Shown: positions 34,156 through 42,638 of the stretch, in pieces
Numbering within the stretch: the first letter of the stretch is position 1
How the letters are laid out: every line of letters starts with the position of its first letter
Source of the DNA: an uncultured Eubacteriales bacterium
GTDB taxonomy: Bacteria; Bacillota; Clostridia; Christensenellales; Aristaeellaceae
Reading direction: 5' to 3'
DNA: 64,000 bases
NCBI GenBank assembly: GCA_902781095.1
Contig: CACZHW010000001.1
Coordinates: forward strand, 169,458-233,457
Notes under the pieces: model-generated
What the model saw: the letters and a program-made list of their open reading frames with translations, nothing else
What the model was told of the DNA's origin: nothing
Database searches by the model: none
Translations under genes and position numbers: made by a program

Positions 34156-35303
34156 CGGGGCGTGCCGTTCTCACGCTGCTCTTCGGCGGCGGCATGCTCC
34201 TTTTTTCCCTCGCCACGGGCAATCCCGCCGCTTTCGTCCCCGGCGTGCTCGCCCTCTGCCTGCTTTTCACCGCCTTCCTCTCCTGCCTGATGATGCTGCT
34301 GACCTTGCGTTTCAGCGTCTCGTCCGAAGCGCCGGAGGCGGAGCTCGGCGGCCGGGGCACGCTGCTGCTCTCCTTCAGGGCGCGCGCGCTGCTCCCCTGC
34401 GCGCCGGTGACGGTAAGCGTCGAGCTCCCCGGAACGCCGGCGGAGCGGTACGCGGTGGGCGTGCGCTGCTGGGGGGAGTCCCGGGCGCGCATCCCCTTCG
34501 CCTGCGCCCACGTGGGCACCTACGCCCCGGAGGTCTCCCGCGCCGCTGTCGCGGATTGCTTCGGCTTTTTCCTGCTGCCGTCCCCGCACCCGGCGCGGCG
34601 CTGCTCCTTCCTCGTCCTGCCCCCGGTACGGCAGCTCCGCCTTCCGGAGGTCCGGGAAGGCGAGGCCTCCCGGCCCGGCCCCCTTCAGGAGCCCGACGCC
34701 GACGCGCCGGAGGGGCTGCGCGACTGGCGGGAGGGGGACGAGCTCAAGCGCGTCCACTGGAAACTCAGCCTGCGCCGCGGCGTCGTCACCGTACGCACGC
34801 ACGAAGCGCTGCGCCGCCCGAACACGCTGATCCTGCTCTCCGCGCGCCTGCCGGAGGGGAGTACCGCGCCCGGCGACGTGACCGACGCGCTGTGCGCCTC
34901 GGCCGCGGGCATCGCCCGGCAGAGCATCCTGCGCGGCGGCGCGCTCCGGCTGTGCCTTCCGCAGGGCCGGGAACTCTCCCTGCCCCTGCTCCGCCCTTCG
35001 GATCTGCTGATTCTCCGCCGCGCCCTGGCCGGGGCGCGCTTCGGCTCCGCGGAGCGCACGGCTGCCCGGCTGCTCGCCGCCTGCGGCGGCGTAAACCAGG
35101 CGGACGCCGTTTACCTCGTCACGGCCGTACTGGACGCCCGCACGGCGGACGCGCTCATCACCCTGCGCGCGTCCGGAGCCGCCGTCAGCCTGCTGCTGTG
35201 CCGCACCGGCCCGGCGGAGGACGAGGGCGCGCTCTTCGCGCGGTTGCAGGGGGCCGGCGTCACGCTGCTGTCCTCCTGCGGTAAGGAGGCGGGTGCCGCG
35301 TGA
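34152..35303 (+). CDS. DUF58 membrane-associated protein
   Basis: 383 residues. Two N-terminal transmembrane helices (VLTLLFGGGMLLFSLAT; PGVLALCLLFTAFLSCLMMLL) are followed by a beta-rich part and the DUF58 hallmark LRDWREGDELKRVHWKLSLRR, a degenerate VWA-like domain. It is the normal partner of MoxR and transglutaminase-like proteins; precise activity is unknown. Both ends overlap neighbours by four bases. Confidence 0.9.
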   Translation: MTGRAVLTLLFGGGMLLFSLATGNPAAFVPGVLALCLLFTAFLSCLMMLLTLRFSVSSEAPEAELGGRGTLLLSFRARALLPCAPVTVSVELPGTPAERYAVGVRCWGESRARIPFACAHVGTYAPEVSRAAVADCFGFFLLPSPHPARRCSFLVLPPVRQLRLPEVREGEASRPGPLQEPDADAPEGLRDWREGDELKRVHWKLSLRRGVVTVRTHEALRRPNTLILLSARLPEGSTAPGDVTDALCASAAGIARQSILRGGALRLCLPQGRELSLPLLRPSDLLILRRALAGARFGSAERTAARLLAACGGVNQADAVYLVTAVLDARTADALITLRASGAAVSLLLCRTGPAEDEGALFARLQGAGVTLLSSCGKEAGAA

Positions 35304-37534
35304 AAAAACCGTTCTTTTCCCCGGACCGCGCCCTGCCGCTGATCCTTGTGCAGCTCTTCTCTCTCGCTTTCGGGCTGCTCGCGCCGCTGGCGGCAGGCCT
35401 TTGCCTCACGCTGCCCCTGCGGGAGGCCGCGCTGCTCCTCGCCGTGTGCACGCTGGGCTACGGCCTGCTTTCCCTCTTTCCCCGGCTGCAGTTTCTCGCC
35501 TTTCCGGCGGTCTTCGCCCTCATGTGTCTGGCCGTCCGGCCGTGCCTCACCGATGCGGAAGCCTTCCGCGCCGCCTTTACGGCCGCCCTGAGCGACGGGC
35601 CCGCGGCCTTTGCCGCCTGGGAGAGGCCCCTCAGCCTGCTGTTGTGCCTGTTCGTCTTTTCTTGCACGCTTTCAGCCGTCCAGTCGCAGCGTCCGCTCGT
35701 GCCCGCGCTGCTGCTGTCCGTGACAGAGGTCGCCGTCCTGGCGCTGCTCCCCGCCGCACCGGCGCTCCCCGCGCTGCTGCCGCTGGCGGCGGGCCTCGCG
35801 CTGTGCGCCTGCCCGAGGGACAAGTACTGGCTGCGCGCGCTGGTCCCCGTCTGCCTTTCCCTGCTGCTGCTGCTCCCGTTTCTGCCGTACGCAGGTACAC
35901 GGTTGCCCGCGATTGCGCGCGGCGCCGAGCGCCTGACGCAGACGGCCCGCGATTACCTCTTCTATACCGAGCCCCGGCTCCCCTTTTCGCTGACGGCCGC
36001 CGGCTGGCAGCCCCTGGGCGCCGGGCAGCTGGGCGGAACGGCCGCCCCCGGAGACGATCCCGTCCTGGAAGTCCGCGCCGCCGGGCCCGCGCTGCTGCGC
36101 GGCGCGGTGCACAGCGTCTACACCGGGCGCGCCTTCGAGGATCCGCAGCCCGGCAGCCGCTACCTCCTCGCCGATCCCCGCTTCGCCCCGCTGCGGCGGG
36201 ACCTCTTTGATCCGGATCTGCCGTCCGGCGGGCTGATGCAGCAGCTCCCGGCTGAGGAGGAGTTCGCCGTATCCCTCCTCTCGGATGCCGCCAGCACCCT
36301 CTTTGTCACCCAACGCTTCTCCGCGCTGCGTTCGGACGGCCTCGTCCCCTATCATTCGGATACGGGCGAGCTCTTCGCCACGCGCAGCCTCGTACAGGGG
36401 GACGCTTACGCCTTCCGCGGGCGCCGCATGACCGGGGACACGCCCGGGATCGGGCGCATCGTCGAGGCCGCGGCGGGGACCGCGGACGCGCCGGACCTTT
36501 CGGCCTTTCTTCAGCTGCCGGAGGGAGTGGAGGCGGGCGTCCGAAGCCTTGCGCTGGAGGCCGCCGGGGATTCCGGAAGCGGTTTTGAGCGCGCCTGGCG
36601 CCTTTGCGCCTGGCTCCGCGAAACCTATCCGTACACCCTCACGCAGAATGCGCCGCCGCAGAACCGGGACTTCGTCTCCTGGTTCCTTCTGTCGGAGCGG
36701 CGGGGCTACTGCACGTCCTTCGCCGCCGCCATGGTCGTCATGGCGCGCACGCTGGGGCTGCCCGCCCGCTACATCGAGGGGTATTCCGTCCGCCCGGACG
36801 CGCAGGGCGTCGCACGCGTGACCCAGCGGGAAGCCCACGCCTGGGCAGAGGTTTATTTCCCCGGCTTCGGCTGGCTCCCGTTCGATCCCACGCCCGCCGA
36901 CAGGCAGCAGGACGCCTCCGCGTCGCCCGCCCCCGGCGGATTCTCCTTCGAGCCAGCCACCCCCTCCCCCGCGCCGGACGCAACGGCCTCCCCCGTACCC
37001 CCGGACACACCGGAGCAGACACCTGCGGCCAGCCCGCAGACGGGCGGGACAGCCACGCCGCCTCCCGTGGGAGGCTCCGTCCCCGGTGCTCCGCCGTCCG
37101 GCACGGGCCGCTCCCCCGGACGGCTGATCCTGCCTGCGGCGTTGCTGCTGCTCCTTTTGGCGCTGTGCGTCCTTCGCGTCGTCTTCACCGCGCCCGCGCG
37201 CGGGGCCGCGCGGCTTTCGCCCACCGGCGCCGTCCTCCTGTGGTACCGCTCCTGCCTGCAGCTGCTGGAGTGCCTCGGCATCCCCCAGCAGCCGGGCGAA
37301 GCGCCCGCCGCCTTCCTGCAGCGCGCAGAGGACGCGCTCTCCGGCAGGCCGAAACTCTCCCATCTCGGCGCGATGGTGAACCGCGCCCGGTACGGCAACG
37401 TGCGCCTCACCGCCGAAGATGCGGCGAAGGCCGCTGAAATCCACCGAGCCCTCTGGTCGCGGTTGACAATCCGCCAGCGTCTGAAATGGATCAAAATCCG
37501 CTTTATCCGCGGCCCCATCCCTCTGGCGGATTGA
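35300..37534 (+). CDS. Membrane transglutaminase-like protein (TgpA type)
   Basis: 744 residues. About six N-terminal membrane helices precede an extracytoplasmic transglutaminase-core domain with the full triad: Cys in RRGYCTSFAAAM (about 470), His in REAHAWAEVYFPG (about 513) and Asp in PFDPTPA (about 528). A Pro/Ser/Thr-rich linker follows, then a membrane helix (LILPAALLLLLLALCVLRVV) and a DUF4129-like cytoplasmic tail. Start is GTG overlapping the DUF58 stop. The three-gene MoxR-DUF58-TgpA set is widespread but its substrate is unknown; cell-envelope protein processing is likely. Confidence 0.92.
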   Translation: MKKPFFSPDRALPLILVQLFSLAFGLLAPLAAGLCLTLPLREAALLLAVCTLGYGLLSLFPRLQFLAFPAVFALMCLAVRPCLTDAEAFRAAFTAALSDGPAAFAAWERPLSLLLCLFVFSCTLSAVQSQRPLVPALLLSVTEVAVLALLPAAPALPALLPLAAGLALCACPRDKYWLRALVPVCLSLLLLLPFLPYAGTRLPAIARGAERLTQTARDYLFYTEPRLPFSLTAAGWQPLGAGQLGGTAAPGDDPVLEVRAAGPALLRGAVHSVYTGRAFEDPQPGSRYLLADPRFAPLRRDLFDPDLPSGGLMQQLPAEEEFAVSLLSDAASTLFVTQRFSALRSDGLVPYHSDTGELFATRSLVQGDAYAFRGRRMTGDTPGIGRIVEAAAGTADAPDLSAFLQLPEGVEAGVRSLALEAAGDSGSGFERAWRLCAWLRETYPYTLTQNAPPQNRDFVSWFLLSERRGYCTSFAAAMVVMARTLGLPARYIEGYSVRPDAQGVARVTQREAHAWAEVYFPGFGWLPFDPTPADRQQDASASPAPGGFSFEPATPSPAPDATASPVPPDTPEQTPAASPQTGGTATPPPVGGSVPGAPPSGTGRSPGRLILPAALLLLLLALCVLRVVFTAPARGAARLSPTGAVLLWYRSCLQLLECLGIPQQPGEAPAAFLQRAEDALSGRPKLSHLGAMVNRARYGNVRLTAEDAAKAAEIHRALWSRLTIRQRLKWIKIRFIRGPIPLAD

Positions 37535-37559
37535 CAAAATGCCAACTGTAATTTATACT
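37531..37559 (+). promoter_or_regulatory. Promoter of the esterase/ATP-grasp genes
   Basis: TTGACA (37531-37536), 17-base spacer, TATACT (37554-37559). The -35 box overlaps the stop codon of the transglutaminase gene. Confidence 0.8.
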
Positions 37560-37606
37560 GTTTGGGTTGCAGCGAAGCGCTGCGGCCCCGTTTGGAGGCT
37601 TTACCC

Positions 37607-38359
37607 ATGCTGGAACGCTTTACCCTTTCCCTGCCCGGCCTTGTGCCGCAGGAGCGCACCGTCACCGTCTGCCTGCCCGAAGGATACGCGGACGATCCCG
37701 GGGCGCGTTACCCCGTCCTTTACTTCTTCGACGGGCAGAACGTCTTTGTGGACGAGGACGCCTCCTTCGGCAAATCCTGGGGAATGGCCGCCTATATGCG
37801 GCAGACGGGCGTGCCCGTCATCGCAGTCGGCCTTGAGTCCAGTCCCGTCGGCGACAACCGGCTCGTCGAGTACTCCCCGTTCACCCACGGCACGGAGGAC
37901 CTCGGCATCATCGCGGGGCGCGGGCGGACGACGCTCTCCCTGCTGTGCGACGCGGTCAAGCCCTGCATCGACGGGCGGTACCGCACGCTGCCCGGACGGG
38001 AGAACACCGCCGTCGTCGGCTCTTCCATGGGCGGGCTCATGGCGCTCTACGCCGCAACCCACCGCAGCGACGTCTTTTCCGCCGCCGCGGCGCTCTCGCC
38101 CAGCCTGTGGGTCCACCCCGGCAAGGCGCGCCGCATGATCGAGCGCGGCGACTACCCGCCGCACACCCTCATCTACATGGATTACGGCAGCGAGGAGATG
38201 GGCAACCACCGCGACAACTGGCGCGCGCTGACCGAGACGGTGCACACGCTGCTGGTCCACGACTGCGACCTGACCTTCCGCATCGTCCCCGGCGGCGATC
38301 ACTCGGAGGCCAGCTGGCAGGAGCGCGTTCCCGTCTTTATGAGCTGCCTAGGATTCTGA
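37607..38359 (+). CDS. Esterase-like alpha/beta hydrolase (esterase D/Fes family)
   Basis: 250 residues, cytoplasmic. YPVLYFFDGQNVF near the N-terminus, nucleophile elbow VVGSSMGGLMAL (GxSxG), oxyanion region AALSPSLWV, and a C-terminal catalytic His in VPGGDHSEASW. Enterochelin-esterase-like enzymes of this type act on esters of peptides, sugars or siderophores. The ATG at 37607 follows TTGGAGG; an upstream TTG lacks a site. It is followed after 21 bases by a second hydrolase and then an ATP-grasp ligase. Confidence 0.9.
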   Translation: MLERFTLSLPGLVPQERTVTVCLPEGYADDPGARYPVLYFFDGQNVFVDEDASFGKSWGMAAYMRQTGVPVIAVGLESSPVGDNRLVEYSPFTHGTEDLGIIAGRGRTTLSLLCDAVKPCIDGRYRTLPGRENTAVVGSSMGGLMALYAATHRSDVFSAAAALSPSLWVHPGKARRMIERGDYPPHTLIYMDYGSEEMGNHRDNWRALTETVHTLLVHDCDLTFRIVPGGDHSEASWQERVPVFMSCLGF

Positions 38360-38380
38360 TGACAAAAGGAGATACGCACA

Positions 38381-39139
38381 ATGGAAGTCCGCTATTTTAA
38401 AGAGTATTCGTGGAACCTCGCAAGGGATATGGAATTCAAGGTCTACGGCCATGCGGGCAAGCCCGTCCTGTTCGTCCCGTGCCAGGCCGGCAGATTCTTC
38501 GATTTTGAAAACTTCCACATGGATGACGTCTTCGCCCCGTGGATCGACCAGGGAAAGATCATGGTCTTCTCCTGCGACACCATCGACGGCGAGACGTGGG
38601 CGGACAAGGGCGGCGACCCGCGCCGCCGCATCGAGCAGCACGAGCGCTGGTACCATTATATCGTGGACGAGCTCGTCCCCCGGATCTCAGAGCTGGCCGG
38701 GGAGCGCAACGGCTGCCACACGCCCATCCTCGCCTACGGCTGCTCGCTGGGCGCCATGCACGCGGCCAACTTCTTCTTCCGCCGCCCCGACCTGTTCGAC
38801 AGCGTGCTGGGCCTCTCCGGCCTGTACGACTCCTCCGACGGCTTCGGCGGCTACATGGACGACCTCGTCTATCAGAATTCCCCGTGCGACTACCTGGAAA
38901 ACATGCCCTGGGACCACCCGTACATTCAGATGTACAACGAGCGGAAGATCATCATCTGCGTGGGCCAGGGCGCGTGGGAAGACGAACTCAAGGCCGGCAC
39001 CGCTCGCCTCAAGGACGTGCTGGAGCGCAAGGGCATTCACGCGTGGATCGACTTCTGGGGCTGGGACGTCAACCACGACTGGCCCTGGTGGTACAAACAG
39101 ACCGCGTATTATCTCCCCTTCATCATGGGAGAAAAATAA
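38381..39139 (+). CDS. Second esterase-like alpha/beta hydrolase
   Basis: 252 residues. It differs from its neighbour in sequence but shares the fold: VLFVPCQAGRFFDFENF (oxyanion side), nucleophile Ser in AYGCSLGAMHAANFFF, and a terminal His in VNHDWPWWYKQ. Similar proteins are annotated only as putative esterases. Packed 12 bases before an ATP-grasp gene, suggesting the two act on the same compound. No signal peptide, so cytoplasmic. Confidence 0.87.
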   Translation: MEVRYFKEYSWNLARDMEFKVYGHAGKPVLFVPCQAGRFFDFENFHMDDVFAPWIDQGKIMVFSCDTIDGETWADKGGDPRRRIEQHERWYHYIVDELVPRISELAGERNGCHTPILAYGCSLGAMHAANFFFRRPDLFDSVLGLSGLYDSSDGFGGYMDDLVYQNSPCDYLENMPWDHPYIQMYNERKIIICVGQGAWEDELKAGTARLKDVLERKGIHAWIDFWGWDVNHDWPWWYKQTAYYLPFIMGEK

Positions 39140-39151
39140 GGAGAGGGCATT

Positions 39152-40348
39152 ATGAAAAACTTCGTCTTTATCTCCCCCAACTTTCCCACCAACTACTGGA
39201 AGTTCTGCGCCGAGCTGAAGAAAAACGGCATGAACGTTCTGGGCATCGGCGACTGCCCGTACGACGATCTGATGCCCGAGCTGCGCGGTTCCCTCTCCGA
39301 ATACTACAAGGTCTCCTCCCTTGAAAATTACGAGGAGGTCTTCCGCGCCGTCGCCTTCCTCACCTACCGGCACGGGAAGATCGACTGGCTGGAGAGCAAC
39401 AACGAGTACTGGCTGGAGCGCGACGCCGCGCTGCGCACCGCCTTCCATATCACCACCGGCTTCCAGGAGAGCGACATGCCCGCCGTCAAGTACAAATCCC
39501 TGATGAAGGAGAAGTACGCGAAGGCCGGCATCCCCACCGCGCCCTGGCACCTGGTGGACGACGAGGCGGGCTGCCGCGCCTTCATCGAATCCATCGGCGG
39601 CTACCCCGTCATCGTCAAGCCGGACAACGGCGTGGGCGCGAGCCACACCTACAAGCTGAAGAGCGACGGGGAGCTCGCTGCCTTCCTCGCGGGCCACGAG
39701 CCCGTGCCCTACATCATGGAGCAGTTCGTCCGCGGCACCGTGCACTCCTACGACGCGGTCATCGACGGCGGGGGGCATCCCCTGTTCGAGACGGGCAACG
39801 TCACCATCGACTCCATCATGGATATCGTCAACACCAACGGAAACTCCTGCTACTATATCGAAAAGAACCTGCCGGACGCGATGCGCGAAGCGGGCCGGAA
39901 GACCGTCGCCGCCTTCGGCGTCAAATCCCGGTTCATCCACTTCGAGTTCTTCGTGCTGGACGAGGACCAGCCGCTGGGCAAAAAGGGCGACATCCTGGGG
40001 CTGGAGGTCAACATGCGGCCCTCCGGCGGCTTCTCCGCCGACATGTTCAACTTCGCCAATTCCATCGATGTCTACAAGATCTGGGCGGACATGGTGGCCT
40101 TCGGCAAAACCGAACTCCGTCAGGAAGGGCGCGAGCACTTCTACTGCTGCTACTGCGGGCGGCGCGACGGCAAGGATTTCGTCATGGATCACGACGCCAT
40201 CATGCAAAAATACGGCAGCCGCATCAAGATGGTGCAGCGCATCCCCAAAGCCCTCTCCGGCGCCATGGCGGACATGATGTACCTGGTCAACGTCTCCACG
40301 CCCGAGGAGAAGGACGCCTACTACCGCGACCTGCTCGAGGTCCGCTGA
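39152..40348 (+). CDS. ATP-grasp carboxylate-amine/thiol ligase, substrate unknown
   Basis: 398 residues. The N-terminal preATP-grasp part is FISPNFPTNYWKFCAELKK. The central ATP-grasp core has GGYPVIVKPDNGVGASHTY, YIMEQFVRGTVHSYDAVID and metal-binding IHFEFFVLDE, then LEVNMRPSGGF. Such enzymes join a carboxylate to an amine through an acyl phosphate. The tail contains HFYCCYCGRRDGKD, a Cys-rich insert not usual for the family. Together with the two hydrolases it looks like a small biosynthetic or modification set. Confidence 0.88.
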   Translation: MKNFVFISPNFPTNYWKFCAELKKNGMNVLGIGDCPYDDLMPELRGSLSEYYKVSSLENYEEVFRAVAFLTYRHGKIDWLESNNEYWLERDAALRTAFHITTGFQESDMPAVKYKSLMKEKYAKAGIPTAPWHLVDDEAGCRAFIESIGGYPVIVKPDNGVGASHTYKLKSDGELAAFLAGHEPVPYIMEQFVRGTVHSYDAVIDGGGHPLFETGNVTIDSIMDIVNTNGNSCYYIEKNLPDAMREAGRKTVAAFGVKSRFIHFEFFVLDEDQPLGKKGDILGLEVNMRPSGGFSADMFNFANSIDVYKIWADMVAFGKTELRQEGREHFYCCYCGRRDGKDFVMDHDAIMQKYGSRIKMVQRIPKALSGAMADMMYLVNVSTPEEKDAYYRDLLEVR

Positions 40349-40354
40349 GCCCCC

Positions 40355-40380
40355 GCCTTCCCTTCCGGGAAGGCTTTTTT
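40355..40380 (+). terminator. Terminator between the ATP-grasp and aldolase genes
   Basis: Perfect 8-bp stem GCCTTCCC/GGGAAGGC, loop TTCC, followed by six Ts. It lies only 16 bases before the aldolase start codon. Confidence 0.9.
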
Positions 40381-40396
40381 CGAAAGGAGCACCGTG

Positions 40397-41143
40397 ATGA
40401 AGACCATCGGAACCTTTATGGAGCTGGGCAGCGCCAACGTCATGGAGTGCCTGGCCGCCTCCGGCCTCGATTACGTCATCCTGGATACCGAGCACGGCCC
40501 CTTCTCCCCGGAGGGCGCGGCCGACCTGCTGCGCGCCGCCGAAAACCGCGGGCTGACCGTCTACGTGCGCATCGGCAGCGTGCAGCGGCCGGACGTGCTG
40601 CGCATGCTGGACGTGGGCGCGCGCGGCCTCGTCGTCCCCAACATCCGCTCCGTACAGCAGGTGCGGGAGCTCGTGGATCACGCCAAATTCCCGCCCCTCG
40701 GCCGGCGCGGCTACTGCCCCACGCGCACCAGCGCCTGGGGCGCGGACGGCTGGGCGGCCGACGCTGCCGCCTACATGGAGGAGTGCAACCGGCGCGTCCG
40801 CGTCATCCCGCAGTGCGAGACCTGCGAAGCGCTGGAGCACATCGAAGAGATCGCCGCGCTGCCCGGCGTGGACGCCGTCTTCATCGGCCCGTGCGACCTC
40901 TCCATCGACATGGGCATCCCGCTGCAGTTTGAGAATCCGCAGCTGATCTCGGCCGTGCGCCGCGTCATCGCTGCCTGCCACGCAAACGGCAAGGAGTGCC
41001 TCATCTTCGCCGGCAATCTGAAGGACGCCGCGAAGTGGCTGGACCTCGGCGCGGATTCCATCGCCTACAGCCTGGACGCCGCCCTTCTGACGGCCGCCTT
41101 CCGCAAAACGGTGGAAGACTTCCGCGCGCTGGGCGGGGCGTAA
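40397..41143 (+). CDS. HpcH/HpaI-family aldolase
   Basis: Class II (metal-dependent) pyruvate aldolase, 248 residues. It has GTFMELGSANVMECLAASG at the N-terminus, ILDTEHGPFS, the metal Glu in VIPQCETCEAL and the metal Asp in VFIGPCDLSIDMG. The family includes GarL (5-keto-4-deoxyglucarate aldolase) and HpaI. It could supply the GarL step missing from the gar operon 20 kb away, although it is not under the same promoter. ATG chosen at 40397, 7 bases after AAGGAG. A terminator sits directly upstream. Confidence 0.9.
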   Translation: MKTIGTFMELGSANVMECLAASGLDYVILDTEHGPFSPEGAADLLRAAENRGLTVYVRIGSVQRPDVLRMLDVGARGLVVPNIRSVQQVRELVDHAKFPPLGRRGYCPTRTSAWGADGWAADAAAYMEECNRRVRVIPQCETCEALEHIEEIAALPGVDAVFIGPCDLSIDMGIPLQFENPQLISAVRRVIAACHANGKECLIFAGNLKDAAKWLDLGADSIAYSLDAALLTAAFRKTVEDFRALGGA

Positions 41144-41146
41144 ACC

Positions 41147-41674
41147 ATGGTGCAGATCCGCAGCGCTGCCGCAGCCGACCTCGATGCTCTCTGCCGCATT
41201 TACGCGGCGATTCACACGCAGGAAGAGGCCGGTCAGGCCACGACGGGCTGGCAGCGGGGCGTGTATCCGACCCGTCAGACGGCCGAAGCCGCCCTTGAAA
41301 GGGGCGACCTCTTCGTCCTGACGGATGAGGACGCCGTCCTCGGCGCAGCCGTCATCAACCGCCTGCAGGTGGACGTGTACGCGGGCGCCGCGTGGTCCTG
41401 CCCTGCGCCGGACGATCAGGTGATGGTGCTGCACACGCTGGTGATTTCACCCGACGCCAAAGGCAGGGGGCTCGGCAGCCGGTTTGTCCGGTTTTACGAA
41501 GCATACGCCCTCTCGCACGGCTGTCCGTACCTGCGCATGGACACCAACGAGCGCAATACCGCCGCAAGGGCGCTCTACCGCAGGCTCGGCTACCGGGAGG
41601 CCGGCGTCGTCCCCTGCGTTTTCAACGGGCTTGAGGGCATAAGGCTCGTGCTGCTGGAGAAGCAGCTGGCCTGA
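41147..41674 (+). CDS. GNAT-family N-acetyltransferase
   Basis: 175 residues. Acetyl-CoA-binding motif A is LVISPDAKGRGLGSRFVRF, followed by MDTNERNTAARALYRRLGYR (motif B). The acceptor is unknown; the organisation resembles metabolite- or protein-acetylating GNATs. It starts 3 bases after the aldolase stop, so it is co-translated with it. Confidence 0.9.
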   Translation: MVQIRSAAAADLDALCRIYAAIHTQEEAGQATTGWQRGVYPTRQTAEAALERGDLFVLTDEDAVLGAAVINRLQVDVYAGAAWSCPAPDDQVMVLHTLVISPDAKGRGLGSRFVRFYEAYALSHGCPYLRMDTNERNTAARALYRRLGYREAGVVPCVFNGLEGIRLVLLEKQLA

Positions 41675-41709
41675 ATCCCCCGGCCTGGCCTGAGAAGGGA
41701 TCGATTTAT

Positions 41710-42432
41710 ATGCTGCAAAAAGCCATCCGGAACCCGCGCGCCGCGGCGCTGCTTTTCGCACTGCTCCTCGCTGCGCAGCTCTTCCCCGTGACGGTCTCCG
41801 CCGATGACGCGGAACTCAGCCGGCAGCTCCCCGGCCGGTGGGCCTTCGCTGTCTATGCCGGTGAAACGGAGGAGGAGACGAAGGACCTGGCTTTCCTCAC
41901 CTTTGAGAAGGGCGGGAGGGCGTCCCTTTTGTGCAGCGATGCAGCCGGAGAAACCCTCTGCGACCTGGAGGGCACCTGGTCCTTCGGGCTCGTCACCGGC
42001 GGTATGGACCGTCTGTCGCTCACGCTCTCGTCCGCCGGCAGTGCCTCCGGCGCCGCAGGCGCATACGCCACGGAATGCACCTATGACATCTACACGGAGA
42101 GCTGGGACGAAAACGACGTGCGCCATGAAGTCCTTATCCTCGAGGAGACCGGCAGCGGCGCTTCCCCCTTCGCGGAATTCTACGGAGAAGACGGCGCAAG
42201 CCCTATCAGTCTCCACCGGGAAGAGGGGCCGAACCGGCGCGTGGTCAACTGCAGGGAATACGTATCCCTGCGGGAAGCGCGCTCCAAGTCCTCCGCCCGG
42301 CTGGCGAAGGTCCCGCTCGGCGCCCTCGTGCACGCCTATCCGGAGGCCGGAGAGGAAGGCGGCTTCGTGCTGTGCACGTATCACGACGAATACGGTTATA
42401 TCCTGGCAGATTACCTGGCTCCGGTTGAATAA
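41710..42432 (+). CDS. Secreted protein with C-terminal SH3-like domain
   Basis: 240 residues. The signal peptide is KNPRAAALLFALLLAAQLFPVTVSA-like, with cleavage near ADDAEL. The middle part is beta-rich and unassigned. The C-terminal 60 residues (YVSLREARSKSSARLAKVP, then GFVLCTYHDEYGYILADYL) look like a bacterial SH3 domain, which often binds cell wall. Role unknown, probably envelope-associated. It follows the GNAT gene by 35 bases and ends at a terminator. Confidence 0.8.
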   Translation: MLQKAIRNPRAAALLFALLLAAQLFPVTVSADDAELSRQLPGRWAFAVYAGETEEETKDLAFLTFEKGGRASLLCSDAAGETLCDLEGTWSFGLVTGGMDRLSLTLSSAGSASGAAGAYATECTYDIYTESWDENDVRHEVLILEETGSGASPFAEFYGEDGASPISLHREEGPNRRVVNCREYVSLREARSKSSARLAKVPLGALVHAYPEAGEEGGFVLCTYHDEYGYILADYLAPVE

Positions 42433-42457
42433 AAGAAAGACCGCTGACCCATTAAAG

Positions 42458-42492
42458 GGCCGTCATCCGGCTTGGATGGCGGCCTTATTCTT
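42458..42492 (+). terminator. Terminator after the SH3-domain gene
   Basis: 11-bp stem GGCCGTCATCC/GGATGGCGGCC (one wobble), loop GGCTT, followed by TTATTCTT. Confidence 0.75.
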
Positions 42493-42514
42493 ACTGCCCT
42501 TCGCGGCCCCCTGA

Positions 42515-42531
42515 TTCAAGTTACACTTGAA
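42515..42531. promoter_or_regulatory. Palindromic operator upstream of the XRE-HD gene
   Basis: TTCAAGT-TAC-ACTTGAA, perfect 7-base arms, ending 7 bases before the -35 box at 42539. A fitting autoregulatory site for the XRE domain encoded downstream. Confidence 0.5.
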
Positions 42532-42538
42532 TTAAGAA

Positions 42539-42567
42539 TTGAAAAATCAATCCCTGTCCGCTACAAT
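42539..42567 (+). promoter_or_regulatory. Promoter of the XRE-HD fusion gene
   Basis: TTGAAA (42539-42544), 17-base spacer, TACAAT (42562-42567). Confidence 0.65.
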
Positions 42568-42638
42568 AAGGCTGAATTCATCTGTATAATACGGTCGCAG
42601 GGTGGTAAAAGAGAACCGAACGGCACGGGAGGGAGCCT

